Of a stretch of 64,000 bases of DNA, positions 1-14,000 are shown piece after piece. Location: NCBI GenBank assembly GCA_903813345.2, contig CAIIXF020000002.1, positions 10,352,650 to 10,416,649 of the forward strand, read 5' to 3'. Origin of the DNA: Owenia fusiformis. Its lineage: Eukaryota > Annelida > Polychaeta > Sabellida > Oweniidae. The notes under the pieces were generated by a model, which was given only the letters and a program-made list of their open reading frames with translations, was not told the DNA's origin and ran no database searches. The stretch's first letter is position 1; every line of letters starts with the position of its first letter. The translations under genes and the position numbers were made by a program.

Positions 1-249
1 CACACACGATGCCAAGACAGTCTATTTGCCAACCTGATTTGATTGCACCGTAAACATACGCCGTACGACGCCCTCTTCATTCACCTATGACATCACAATG
101 CAGCAAAAGAAAAGCATATTAAAACCAGTCTTGATTCAGTATTTGGCATTCTCCCTTGTCTAGGCCCTAAGCTGACCCTTTAACTGCTCTATAATGGTGT
201 AAGTCTCCAATATTGAATCTAAGGGAGAATGACCAGATGTCCTTAATAA

Positions 250-300
250 CAATGCCATGGTTACACCAATGCCATGGTAACACCAATGCCATGGTAACAC
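250..300. repeat. 17-bp tandem repeat, 3 copies
   Basis: Three direct copies of CAATGCCATGGTAACAC. The first has one T for A change. Confidence 0.85.
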
Positions 301-893
301 CATGAAAAAAATCAAAAATGTGATTGACTGTATTTTGAGAACCAAGCTTCGGTGTGTATCATCTTTAGGTGTCCCCAATACATTCATATGGGTCAACCAC
401 CTAATGTTTTTCTGGGGCACTTTAGCTTGCCACGGAGTTAATGCCAGACTGTATATTACAAGGTTACATTCAGAGTTCTTCATATCACTGATCTACACCA
501 AATTCCCAGCCAATGAATAAAATGACAATCCACTTGAATCATGGCAATATATTTAAAAAATCAATCAAAAGTACTTTTTTAAATTAATGCCATATTTCAT
601 GAATTACAAATTAATTTTCTCCTCTAATTTGCTGTGGAAAATTTTATTCAAAGGCTCACTATCCAGTCCTTTGCATAGGCCCAAGGGAGCAATTGGTTCA
701 ACTCTGAGAAGAAAAGCTATTTCCCGGGCCTGCACAATAGACTATATCTAATCTATGCATCATGAAACTGTCAGTAGAATTAGTGAATAGATCGGTTGAA
801 ATAAGAGAATCAATAAAAAAGTGAAATTATAGGAAAAGAAGAATATTTGAAACATGTAAAATAATATTGTATTGTCCTACAAATAAACATTTA

Positions 894-1227
894 GTCTTGT
901 ATCAAACCTCAGATACCCCCTCCCTTCTTCGGAATCAGTCTGAATTGAAATACATTTTTCTATCTCAAAAGTTTTCAAAGTTGAATTTTTAATACATTTT
1001 TCAAGATATTAACACTGTTATGTTTTTGGATTAGATATCTAAAGTTTGAAATGTTTGTCGAGTATTAGCCTTGCTTTTATCTTTTTCACCCCCCCCCCTT
1101 CCCCATCTCAATCATCCCCCACTATGAGATAAGTAGATAGGGGGGGGGGGGGTTAAGAGGCCTGATGCAAGACTAGTCGAGTATTTCATAATGCCTATGT
1201 GGGGAGGATGCAGATTTGATACAAGAC
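894..1227. mobile_element. 334-bp TIR element (MITE-like)
   Basis: A perfect 13-bp inverted pair, GTCTTGTATCAAA at the left and TTTGATACAAGAC at the right, bounds a segment with internal C- and G-runs. A related sequence with the same CTTGTATCAAG start and GCAAGAC end lies at 46992-47131. No coding capacity and no clear target duplication. Confidence 0.55.
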
Positions 1228-1873
1228 TCACAAATAATGAATAATAATGAAAAATGATGAAAAATCTTGTACTTGTAATAACCTACCATTCTTTGTTAAT
1301 CTTCAAACAAGCCTTAACTACGGATGTATGATTTAGGATACTGAAACTTTATTTTTCGTGAATCTGGTATGGTTGAAATGTTCAATCAATGGTGAATAAT
1401 CAAATAAACTTCATGCTTGGCCAATAAAATATCATGATAGTCAAGTCTCATTTTTTTATCATCGTGCCTCATATTTTATCAATTTTGACATCTTGTCAAT
1501 GTGCAATTTCAAAGAAACATGCGGAAACTCTGGCTTTTTAAATGATTCAGCCTTTCAATGCTGTTCATCCAGTTCCTCTTTAAAAGTAAATGGCAATGGA
1601 ATAAACATACAGTGATTAGTTTTTGACCATCATGAATATTTCTATCAGGGCAAAAACACTGAGAACTATTCACACCAAACCAAACTCTATCCATTAAAAT
1701 CATTTCCTTTCAGTCATATTGAATATCCATGTCTAATTTTACAGTGAATCTTATTTGATAAAATTTCTCAATTTTCAGAATTCAATCCTTGAGTCTTAAA
1801 AATAGACTGAAAGTTTTCAAACCACACGTTTCATTCAAAATTACAAAATAAGATAATATAATATGCGCTATAC

Positions 1874-2017
1874 CTGGACTACTGCAGAATAGTTTGCGGA
1901 TGTGAATTCTGGGGGACAATCATTGGCATCTGTGACCTTGACCTCTATGATGCATGAACTTGATTGGGTGGGAGTTCCGCTATCTGAGGCCATCACCTCA
2001 AGTCTGTAGGAGTCAAT
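1874..2017 (-). CDS. Fat-like: Fat-like exon w28: end of EC32, linker, start of EC33
   Basis: This is the last coding exon in the window: 48 codons, acceptor CCTTAG, donor GTATAG. It reads [20 protein letters not shown], the linker DANDCPPEF, and [10 protein letters not shown]. The next family residues (ENKPVG..VLQL) are not encoded anywhere in 1-1873, so the following exon lies outside the window. Phase 0 at both ends. Confidence 0.93.
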
Positions 2018-5000
2018 CTAAGGAATAGAATAGGAGAATTATCAGCGATGCGATAACATAACTGCCAATAAGCAACCCTCATGAGCATTCATACATGATT
2101 TTTATGCTTATCTTGAGTTATTCTGTTCCATTTTGACTTTATTATTTTTTCATTTGTTAACTTTTATGATCTAAGCTAAGATGAACCAACATTGTTCAAC
2201 TTACCGTTTCCCTATCCAGGGGTGAAGCTATAGTGAGCTTGCCATCCTCAGGGTCTATGGTAAACTGATTGCCAGCGTCACCAGCCACTATTTCATAAGT
2301 GATCTTGGCATTGGGGGCACTGTCGGCATCTGCAGCCTGGACCTGTGTGTACAATAATTTTTTTTATTTATTTTTTTTATTTAATTTTTTTTCTAAGAAA
2401 CAATGGCAACAGATTTGATTATTTAATTTTTACCTTTCATTTGAGCTGATTTGAGGACCAACTTTACTGATTATACAGCAAAACAGAATTATGCCTTTTT
2501 ATCTAAGATTCCTCTATTTAGAAAATATGTTTTCTGATTTATCAATTATATATTTTATTTACCTGTAGGACTTGGGATTCTAGTTCAACATCCTCTCTCA
2601 AGGTGACACTGTAAACATCCTGTCCAAATATGGGCTTCTCGTCATTATAGTCAGTGACGTTAATTTTCACATTTGCGGTGTTGCTCAAAGGAGGTGTTCC
2701 CCCATCAACAGCCTTGACACTCAGATGGTACTGCCTAAAATCCTCATAGTCCAAGGGTTGGACAACAGATAGATCGCCTAGAACATATGTACATCAGTAT
2801 AATTTTCATCAGGGATAGGTTTTATTCATCCAATTTTAATGTCAATTTCATTCACCATATCCTCACCCAAATTATTTGTACTGGCTACTAAATATTTAAT
2901 AATAGCACAAGTAACCCAAACACTGGGTTTATGCCTTTAGGCATTTCATTTTTCGTACCTGTTTTAGAATCTACTCTGAAGTTGCCGAGTTCATTCCCCG
3001 CCACGACCAAATATGTGATCTCTGCATTCACACCAGTATCCTTGCTTGTTGCATACACACGGGAGAAACTTGTGCCAATTCTCTTATTCTCAGACACCTC
3101 AACTTCGTAGACGTTACGCTCAAATTGTGGTGGGTTGTCGTTGATGTCCAGTAGGATGACCACCAATTGGGCAGTGGAATACATCTGGGGAGTACCCTGT
3201 TGGTGAAATTAAAGCACAATTAATTAAAATATCTTCTTACAAAAAAAAGAACTTTTCTCTAAAGTTTAATTTAATGACCTGATATTCTTGCCTTCTTGCA
3301 GAGTTACGTAGAGTACAGATTATCATTTGACATCTTAGTGTTAATAGTATATCATCAAGATTTAGAAAAATCCTTGATTAAATTGTTGCAATGTTGCAAT
3401 GCTGAAATTAAATGGGGGAAACATACAATGACAAACAAAGCACATGGAGATGTATCTATTTGTAGAATTTACTATTATATAAGTATAGAAGTATGGAATG
3501 ACACTGTAACACAATATTTCACATTACATGTACTATTGTACTTCTAAAATTAATCAGCTTTAGGCTAATTTAGTCCTCGTCCCTTATTTTTACAAACTAT
3601 AGATAAATGTTCATTGATTGTTGTTGATCAAAATTAAAACCCAATATTATTCAAGCAAATAAAATAAATATCACACATATATGAAAAAATTAATTAATAC
3701 TCGTACATTCATGAATTTGACAAATTGGAATGAATTTCTGAGAGAAAGGGGTTTTCATGAAGCGGCATGAAGTGAGAGTGGATCAGGTGTATAGTAAAGT
3801 GTATAAAAGAATCAATGTGTTGATTGGATGATTGATTGATCAATGATGTAGGGAGCCAGGTGTCCGTCTGCTCAATCTACTATGAAGAGGCTTACAACAA
3901 TGACAAATTCTTACCCGTCCTGCTAATTGTGTCTTTAAATAGAACAAGATATATTAATGGAGTAAATATACTGATAAGTTTTCATGATAAAAATTAGCAC
4001 AGAGATATTTTATTCATTTATCTCTTATGTTTAATTGTCTGAATATAATTTACCGAAACCACCCAGCTTATTTCTAGTTTTCTTCCAACCTATGAGTCCC
4101 ATTATATGAAACATGTAACAAATACCTATACATTTTATTCCAAACTATATCTTATTTGGAATAAAACTCACATTCACCCCTGACACAAAATAATCTTATA
4201 CTAGAAGCCATACAAATCACCATAATATTCCAAATTGAAAAAATTATGGTATAAAAATATTTCCCAAGCAAGATACTGACCACAAGTTGCCATTATTTTA
4301 GGTCCATTCCTTGATCAAATCATTGCCCAAGATAAAATTTGAGAAATATCCCAAATAGTACACAATATAACCTTATACTATAATCTCACTTGAACTTACA
4401 ATTTGTCTCCAAAAGAAAAACTGAAATCATATAACATACTTTAATTTTGCTTTACTTTTGAGGCATTGTCCATTTTCAGTGATACTGTTACTAATATGGA
4501 TGAATTGAGCATCGGCTTTGCTTCTGTACTTCCATGTTTAAACACAGCTGTCAAAATGCTCTTGTGTGCTTTGCCCAATTTAGATACAGGAACATTTTCA
4601 TCGATATATTAAATACGAAAAGCATTTCAGTGTTAAAACAGGGGGTCAGTGCATTTCTTTCCACCTACCTGATCAAATGCCTTGAGGGTGAGGTTGTACT
4701 CTGCCTGGGTCTCGCGATCAAGAGGCTTGACCAATCGGATGATGCCACTCTGTGAGTCTATCTCAAAGTAATCCTGTTTTTCTAACGAGAATCTGACCTT
4801 CCTGTTAATACCGAGATCTTGGTCTGTTGCGCTTACTCTCGTCAATAATGTGTTAACTTCTGCATTTTCAAAGATGTCAACAGAATACTCAGGCATAGAG
4901 AATATCGGGGGATTATCGTTTACGTCGCTCAATGTAATGAATAATTCAGTTTCACATGATAGGCCACCTCCGTCAATAGCCGTCACAAGCAGATGGAATT

Positions 5001-8000
5001 CTGGGATTGTTTCACGATCTAACGTATCAGCGATCGTGATGATTCCACTTTCTTTATGCATGTTGAGTTTTTCTGAACCTTCCCCAGTGATGTCATAATA
5101 GATGCGGGTATTGATGGTGTCTGATTCGTCAGCATCAGAAGCAGTAATCCGAGCAATGAACGAATTCAGTGGTAGATTTTCTGGTATGATTATCTGCTCC
5201 ATAGGCTAAAATGGAAGGATTAAGAATCATTAAGAATCATATTCACTATACCATATTCCTGAAAATAAACATTTAGTAGACTGATAACATAACACATGCG
5301 CCTATAATTTTGCATACAACTAAATTACCCCCTCCCTCCTCTTCCTTGCATCTCTTTTCCCCAAATATATTGAGTACAACTCGTAAGATGAAGGACATCG
5401 AGAGGGGGCTCAGAGACTAGGTAATAGTTGAATGCTTCTACTGTTTTAAACTCTATCATATCCTATACTCTACAATCAATGTTTTAGCATTCTAAAATAA
5501 TTCAATAAATGTGTTTTTTTTGTACATAGCATACATTTTCAAAAATACAAAAGATGAGCACATACATCAGTTATGTTATTAATATCTAGGTGGGAGGGGT
5601 TACAGAATCTTAATTTCCCAAGATTTTGGGATTCTATTTCATTTTCCTCCCACTTTTTACATTAATTCTTCACTCATTTGAGGTAAACTATTCTTTGAAT
5701 TAGGGATTTAATACAAGAGACCAGAAGACCACTTCATTACAGCAACATTATGTATCGATTACAAATTCATGTTTTAAATATGCCATGGTTATTTAGAGCC
5801 AAGCAAGCAAGAAAAAATCCACAAATATTTTGATAAAAGACATATTTTGATAAAATACATATTTTTATTTCCTAGGTTAGTACACAACCTCCCCCTACCC
5901 CCTGTCAGTCCTCCCCCTACCCTTCCCTTACCTAGAATCAATAATAACAATTACTTGGAATTCAGAACTTCTTGAATTCAAAGAATTGCGAAAATATTTT
6001 CAGAACTACTTATATCTCACAGATGACATTGATATTTATAAAAGCTAAAATGGTGCAACTTTCTTAAATATACATACAAGTACATGTTTATGTATAAATT
6101 GTGCTCAAAGAGAAAATACTTAAAAATAAAATCCACTGCATGTTAGCTCAATTTTGCAAAATAATGTTACAACAAATAAGCAAGCAAAACTATATTTAAT
6201 TTAATTGTATTAACTTGTTGAAAAATGAATTATTATTAACTGAAGAAAAAATTTTGCAAGAGCAATCAAAATATGTTTACTATTTATGCAAAAATGATGA
6301 AAAAAAATCAGAATGTCAAAACTGTTATATATACAGGGTGTCCAAAATATATTTTTACAACTACAATATAAAGTCTGTGTGATGATGGACACTCTATATA
6401 GCAGTGCACACTAGGTAGCATAAAACATTCGTGTATCAAATGTATAAACGTAAAACAACACTAGCTTATAAATAAAACATTGACAAGTAACACAAATAGA
6501 GATGATGCTATAAATCATTCCTTTTGATGTCACAACTCGAAGCTGGGTTAATATGAAGTTTGCAACATCAAGAAATAATGCTGTAATCTCGCCGTCTGAT
6601 GTCACATCACAAAAGCTTGGTTAATGCGAAAACAGAATATTAACATTGCTGGTAAATATGTATATTACGCATGCGCAAGATGCAGAGAGAGAAAGTAGAA
6701 CTTATACCTGGTTTTGATAGACTTGAGCCTGCAAATCACACACATAAATGGCATCATGCTTTGGTTGCTATGACAATTGTAATGGTTGCTATAACAACTG
6801 ATATAGTAGCCATAGCAACTGATATGGTTACTGTATAAAAATAACCATGGAGATAATCTTATGACTGTTATCTTCATTATATTCGCATCACAAAGGATAA
6901 ATTATAACAATCAGCGCTACAAATAATGCAAAGTAATAGGGATTTCACATCTTTGTAAGTGTAATTGGATACCACCACTTAATTTTGTCAAAAGCAAAAT
7001 AAAATGGAATCAAACTTTCACCCCATGCAATATTATCAATTTAAAAGTGATAAAACATTTAAAGCGCCAATATAAAAGATATGAAGTTAGTTTCGAACTT
7101 TGAACACACATAACAAATAAAGAAAAGACACACTTCTGAAGTTGAACCGAAAGTTTTGCAAAACAAATATATTTAATTAATACACATACCAGAGTGCATA
7201 CTGGGGCATTATCATTTGCGTCAAGTACTTCCACAACAACCATGACGTCAGATACAAAAGCGCCATCTGTTGCTGTTGTTGTTAGTTCATATTTGGAGGT
7301 AGCTTCCCGATCAAGGGCTTTGTTGACGTATATCTCACCACTCTTTCCTACAGCAAACTGCCCTAGTGGGTCACCCCCAGATATGTAGTAATTCACCTAA
7401 AATAATGCAACATAATTTTCATGAATCTCAAACTCATTTTCCAATGAGGATATGAGTGTATAGAAATCAGTTTCCTGATACTAAATTGTGTAAAACAAAA
7501 GAAATTACCTTGGCATTTGGTTCAAGGTCAAGGTCAGTTGTGGAAACCTCTAGAATGATTGTTCCTGGGAGAGCGTCCTCATTGATGGTGCCTTGATAGA
7601 GATCTTTACTGAATATGGGTGGCTCATCGTTGACATCGGTGATATCAATGTACACTAAAGTAGTTCCGGAGAGGCGTTCTGCCCCGTGATCTATAGCAAC
7701 AATTGTGAGCTCATAAGACTGGACCTTTTCACGATCTAATTCAACGAGGGTACTAATCCAACCAGTTTCACTGTCGATGCTGAAGATGTTTGCAAGATTG
7801 CCGATATCAGGGCTAAAGCTGTAGCTAATTTCAGCATTAGATCCGGAGTCTTTATCATGTGCGATGACCTGGATGACCTTTGACCCGACCTTGGTATTCT
7901 CCGCCATGTTGACATCATATGTAACTGACTCAAACATTGGGGGGCTATCATTGACATCCATAAGGTGAACCCTGGCAACAGCATGTGCCACAACGGCAGG

Positions 8001-11000
8001 GTTTGTTCCACTCTGGGCTTGAATCCTTAACTTATACAGGCTACATTCCTCATAATCTAACCCAGCGAGGATCTTGATCTCTCCTTTGTCATCAATACTA
8101 AATCGCTGTGGGTAGTTGGTATCTTTGGTGCTACCTGGTATGATGCTATAAGTCAATGTATCATTGCTCTCAGCCTCGATAGTTGCAATCACAGAACCTA
8201 AAATTTTAAAACAAATATAGGAATAAACATTATTTAACACTACAATACATATTTATAGTTTTATGTATATTTTTCAAAGTTTGGGAGAGCACCTCACCTA
8301 AATGTATCTCTAGGATATGTTTCTTCAAAACACTGTACACTCAATCTAAAATATTAATACTGAAATACTTTTCAAACTAATGGCATATGAGTAGCATTTC
8401 TTGAAATACAATGATACTGTTTTTGCAACTTTTATTCCAACTATGTAACTGACCTATTTCATCATTCTCCTGTATAAAGTAGGAGTACTCCTGGTGTTTG
8501 AAAACTGGAGGGTAGTCCTCCTCCCCTAGAACCAAGATCTCCACGGGGACACGGTTGTCAAGTTCAGGGTCAGATTTATCTGCCACACGTACGAACAGCT
8601 GGAACTGCTCACCAACTGGAGTAAAATGTCCATTAAGAGAAGTTTAAATCAAACTCCATGCATGTTAAAGAAAATTGTCATATTTCTCACTCTTTCACAT
8701 TCTAAGTTTAAAATTAAACCGAGTCTTGCCTACATATATTTCAGATTCATTTCTAGCTAGTTCTACTCTTTTCCATAACCATGCCTTCATTTCCCCCCCG
8801 CCTCCTTGGAAAGGTGATGCATACATTATTACATCACAGAAGGAGTCCTACCTGATTGGTTGAGAGACCTTGCTACTGAGATGATACCACTCCTATTGTC
8901 TATACTGAAGTAAGGAGATTCCTCCACAGTCAGGAAGGAGTAGATAAGATGTCCATTGTCTCCCACATCCTTGTCACGACCCTCAACCTAAACATAACAT
9001 GATAAGCCATGATCAATGAATTCTCATACAGTCAACGTGCCTTCTAAGCTGAGTTATGCAAGTTATGCAAAAATTAGATCTTGGCAAAAGGGGACTGATA
9101 TTTTTTTTAATACTGAACATACATAAGGGAACTAGTCGCCATTTAGTATGAAGTAAAAGATTTTAAATAAAATTATATTTTGGCAATAAACAGCACTATT
9201 AAGACACTAACCTGTAGAACACTATATCCTAGATCTACATCTGAATAAACATTAGTCTTGTATTCTTTAGCAAGGAACACTGGTCTGTTATCATCAACAT
9301 CCTGGATCTCTACCTGCACAATGGTAAAGCCAACCTGCAACCAGACAAGAAAATAATGCATACAGATGAGATGAATACTATTTTACCAAAGCTAAGAACT
9401 TAAGTATCATAATTTGAGTATCAAAAATCAAGAGAAGAGAAGAAATATTCTAAAAGATTTATCATTTGGTTTGTAATTTCATATCAAAAATCAAGAATGA
9501 CAAGAAATATTCTAAGACTTATCATTTGGTTTGCAATTTCATATTATCTGACAATTAACTTCATTCCTTGTTCTTTGCATGCTAAATTTCCATAATAAAG
9601 CAATGATAGTCAGATCATTTTGTCAACTTACCTGCCCTCCAAAGTCCGTAGCAGCTATCGGGATGCTGTACATCCCACGTGTCTCATGGTCCAGTGCTTC
9701 CAAACTAAAGATCTCACCTAGGAATACAAGCATGAATGAATAAACACAAGGAGCACATGCGTCTTGAACTCGCAACTTCGTGGTTACGGCGCCCAATCGC
9801 CTAGCCTGAATGTGCCGGCGCTCAAGCCCTCTCGGCCAACTCGACAACCCCTGAGTTAGAAATGCAATCCCCAAATACTATAACATTTACGATTTAGATT
9901 TGAATGGTTATGAGTAGGTTATATTTTACTACATAATTTACAGTGTTGTTCATATTCAGATATTTGAACAATTTGCAACTTTTGTAAAAAACATTGTAAT
10001 CTTTATGAAGTAAACATCAGTTACTTTAGCTACAAAGTTTCATCTTACCTGTTAGGGCATCAATTCTAAACATGTCCTCAGCATCGTCACTTTTAATAGC
10101 ATAAGTCACCTCTCCATATTTCCCATTGTCACCATCATCAGCCGTAACCTTGGTAATCAGTTTGCCAATTGGGATATCCTCCTTTGGCGCCACCTTGTAA
10201 ACAGACTGTCGGAATTGTGGGACGTGTTTATTTGATGGCTTAACATTGATTGTGACACGTGCAAAGTTCGTGAATACGCTGTCAGTGACAGAAACATTCA
10301 GTGTATATAGGGATTCCATGAGATCGGGAGTACGAAGGGTAGATAGCCTTATCAACCCAGTTTCTGATTCAATCGCAAATGTCTGTTTCATATTCCCCGC
10401 CACGATGGAGTATGTAAGCTCTCCCTGGTTGGAACTATCTTCATCAGATGCGGACACCACTGTAATAAACTGGCCACGTTTCACCTGATCTGTGATCGTC
10501 ACCTCGTATGATGGTTGGTCAAATTTGGGGGAGTTATCGTTGAGATCAGTGACAATGACGGTGATGGGGGCAGTTGAGCTGAGAGCCGGGGAACCCATGT
10601 CAGTTACAACTGCGATAAACTGAAGCTTTTGGTGCTTTTCATGGTCAAGCAGCTGGGAGGTTGAGATAACTCCAGTATTACGATCAACAGAGAAGAAATC
10701 CAAATCATATCTATCTTCCTCTATGGGCATGAAGTCATAGTAGACCTGAAATGAGAGAAAACATTCATTATTATATGATTCCTATACAAGGCAAGAAACA
10801 GTTTTTTCATTGTTAATCTTTTAAAATAACAAGAAATTAAGTGCACTAGACCATAATATACAGTGAAACCTGCCTAAGTGGAACACCTTTGGTTCCTCTA
10901 AAAAAGTGTTCCATTTATAGAAGTTCATTTAACAATAAGTCAGTTGGTCTTGGAACTCTGAAAAGTGTTTCACTTCTACAGGTGTTCCACTTTACAGGTT

Positions 11001-14000
11001 TCACTGTATTAATTCTTAAGTAAGGTCAAGAAACAGTGGCTACTTTAAAGGTCTATTTTGCAAAGGTCTATCATTTGTAAGAGTTCTTACAACATTGAAT
11101 TTTGAGGCTGAACATAGAGAAGATTTCATCTTTAATTTTTTAATTTTGGAACACCCCTGTACCATGTGAAATTACTTACTTTTTTATTCAATCCTGAGTC
11201 ATCATCTGATGCAGAGAGAGTGAGTATAGATGTCCCTATTGTAGTGGCCTCGGACACTGTAGCTGTGTATGATACACTTGAGAATGAAGGGGTCTTGTCA
11301 TTGATGTCCTAGAAAATTGTGATTACATGTATATATCAATTCTGCAATTTTAGTATGAGCATACTGCAGGTAAATTTTGAGACAGTAAATAACAAATAGT
11401 GCATTTACATGACAAAATGTCCCTCGTAAGTTATTATGAAATGATGAACTTAGTTTTAGCTTGCATATAAAATTGAAACGCCAACCTATATATATATGGC
11501 CAATCGCCCATACAAATGCATTGCTTGAATAACTTACGTTAACGTTTAGGTTTTGAAAAACAGTGGTAGCTTAAACTGTCTATTATGTCACGTTTTCATG
11601 ACATAGAAATCTTACCAGTAAGTTGATGTGGACAGTAACTTCAGAGTAAGAGCCAGTTAATGTGTCTGTAGCTCTCATGATGAGTTCATAGCTGTGTCTA
11701 CTCTCGTAATCCAACTCTTCAATTACAGTCAGCACACCTGTATAAATACAACATACATGTAATCTATGTTGAGAAGTCGTGTTTTGGATATTTCATGGTT
11801 ATTTTCCAAATGTTCAGAAGTTTTTGAAAATATTTATCATACTTGAAAACCTAGGGTTAAATTGTTTTTGAATTCTCCATATCTAGTTTTTTGGGGTTTG
11901 AGGGAATTCTGAATTTTATTTTATGTCATGTTAATTGGTTATTTGATAATAATTATGAATTATATTTTGATGTATCTTTCAAATGTTTTCTCTTGTGTAC
12001 TTTAATAACTTCACAATACGGTCAAATCATTCCTATTGGTTTCAACAAATACATGTTAAGTCCAAAATACCAAAACCCACCCAACCTGGCAAAAAGGTGA
12101 AGTAAAGCAATTTTTTTGAAGAAAATATGGAGTTAGAAAAAATCCCTTTCAGAATTAAAAAAATATTTGACAGAAAAACCCTCTACAATTAGGAACTATG
12201 AAGACCCCTTATAAGCACCATCATATTTAGTGACAGACCCTAGATCCTTCTATGGTGATTTGAAAATAAAAGGCTCTAAAACTTGGAACTAAATTGATAA
12301 CATTGTGAAAACAGAAGCGACTGTTTATCAAAAGCAACATCTTTAAAGCTCAAAAAATAAATAAAGCAATATAACGTAAATAAATCAGAAAAATAAAATA
12401 AATATAAAATGAACTCATCTTCAGATATTTAAAAGACTGATTGGGGATCTCATGCTCTTTAACATGCAGGTTGTTTTTTTGGGGGAGGGGTGAATTAGTA
12501 TCACAATGCACATAAACATGTTTATTTGAACACAAACAATTATTGTGAATCACAATGAAAAAATGAATATTGGTAAAAACAGGCGTACTTAACATGTTCA
12601 ATTTAACACAAACAAACATTGTGAATCACAATGAAAAAATGAATATTGGTAAAAACAGGCGTACTTAACATGTTCAATTTAACACAAACAAACATTGTGA
12701 ATCACAATGAAAAAATGAATATTGGTAAAAACAGCCGTACTTAACTAACAAAAACAGACAAATATCAAACAGGGGGATTATCACAATCATATAATAATCA
12801 TTGAAAATGTTAGGCATTTGAATACAAACGAATATCATTCAAAACATAACAAAAACAACATAAATATATCTATGAAATAAACAAACTGGTTAACTTGGAA
12901 ATGATTGGGTTATTGGCAAAAGCATGCAAAGCTTACATTTCAACAATCACAAATGAATGCAAATTCAGCTGTTGGCATATGTAACATCATCAGAAATGAA
13001 TGCAAGTTCAGCTGTTGGCATATGCAGCATCAGATCAAACATTTATGAATTGTTGAAAAGTTTTGTTACATAAGATGACTTATATTAACCCATACAACAT
13101 GACATCAAGACATTACTAAAACGGCGTAGACTTGGTGTCATGCTGACATCAGCATGGTGTCATACTGCAGGGTATGACATAATACTTGTGAGAATGAGCA
13201 GTCCCTCTGCATATGAGGAGAATGACTAGTTCCCCTCTGAATAAAGTGAGAATGACCAGTCATCTGACATAGAGAGAAAATGACCAGTCCCTCTGCATAT
13301 GATGAGAATGACTAGTCCCTCTAAATAAAGTGAGAATGACCAGTCCCCTCTTATAGAGTGAAAATGACCAGTGAACACGTAAAGCGGAATAATGAGTGTA
13401 TAATTGAAAATAGTGTGGTTAGAAACATATTTACTCACATCCATCGAGCACGTTCATGTCTGCCAGGGAGAGATGCAGGGAGAAAACAATAGTGTTAAAT
13501 AATGCAACAATCTTGTATCAGTAACCCATCTATGCCATTAAAACTACTGTATACCACAGTCAGTTAATACTCAAGTTAAGAATCCTAATTCAAGTCAATA
13601 CTCAATTCAAGAATCCTAATTCAAGTCAATACTCAATTCAAGAATCCTAATTCAAGTCGATACTCAAGTCAAGAATCCTAACTCAAGTTACGTCTCAAAT
13701 CATTTTAAACATTTCTTTATTTTTGTGCATTGTTTTAGAATTTAACACATGGCATAAACAGTTTATTTTTAAGATAAAGTTCAAGCTCATATATTTTGTA
13801 GTTTCTGCTCTTCAATAGTCTGTATTGGTTGAATAATTTAATATGTACAACATCAAGTTTATGCTAGAACATTAGGATACAAATCATAGTTAATAGCTAC
13901 AATAAAACCTGCCTAATCTAAACACTGGCGGAATTGCCCAAATGTGTTCAGATTAGCAGGTGTTCAATTTTCAATTTTTTAATATGCGAGTCAATGGGTG

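Larger units (their letters stand above)
1..1873. other. Intron downstream of w28 (partial)
   Basis: No exon is visible. It holds a 17-bp tandem repeat (250-300), a TIR element (894-1227), and C9 and G12 tracts near 1090 and 1141. The remaining AT-rich sequence shows nothing recognisable. Confidence 0.7.

Noticed and set aside
1-1873. Search for the next EC33 exon (expected ENKP-type start)
   Set aside because: No in-frame cadherin segment with AG/GT borders is present, so the exon must lie outside the window.
9718-9874. Extension of exon w18 upstream into an open frame ([13 protein letters not shown]...)
   Set aside because: The sequence reads through the TCCTAG acceptor into the tRNA-like repeat and has no cadherin character.
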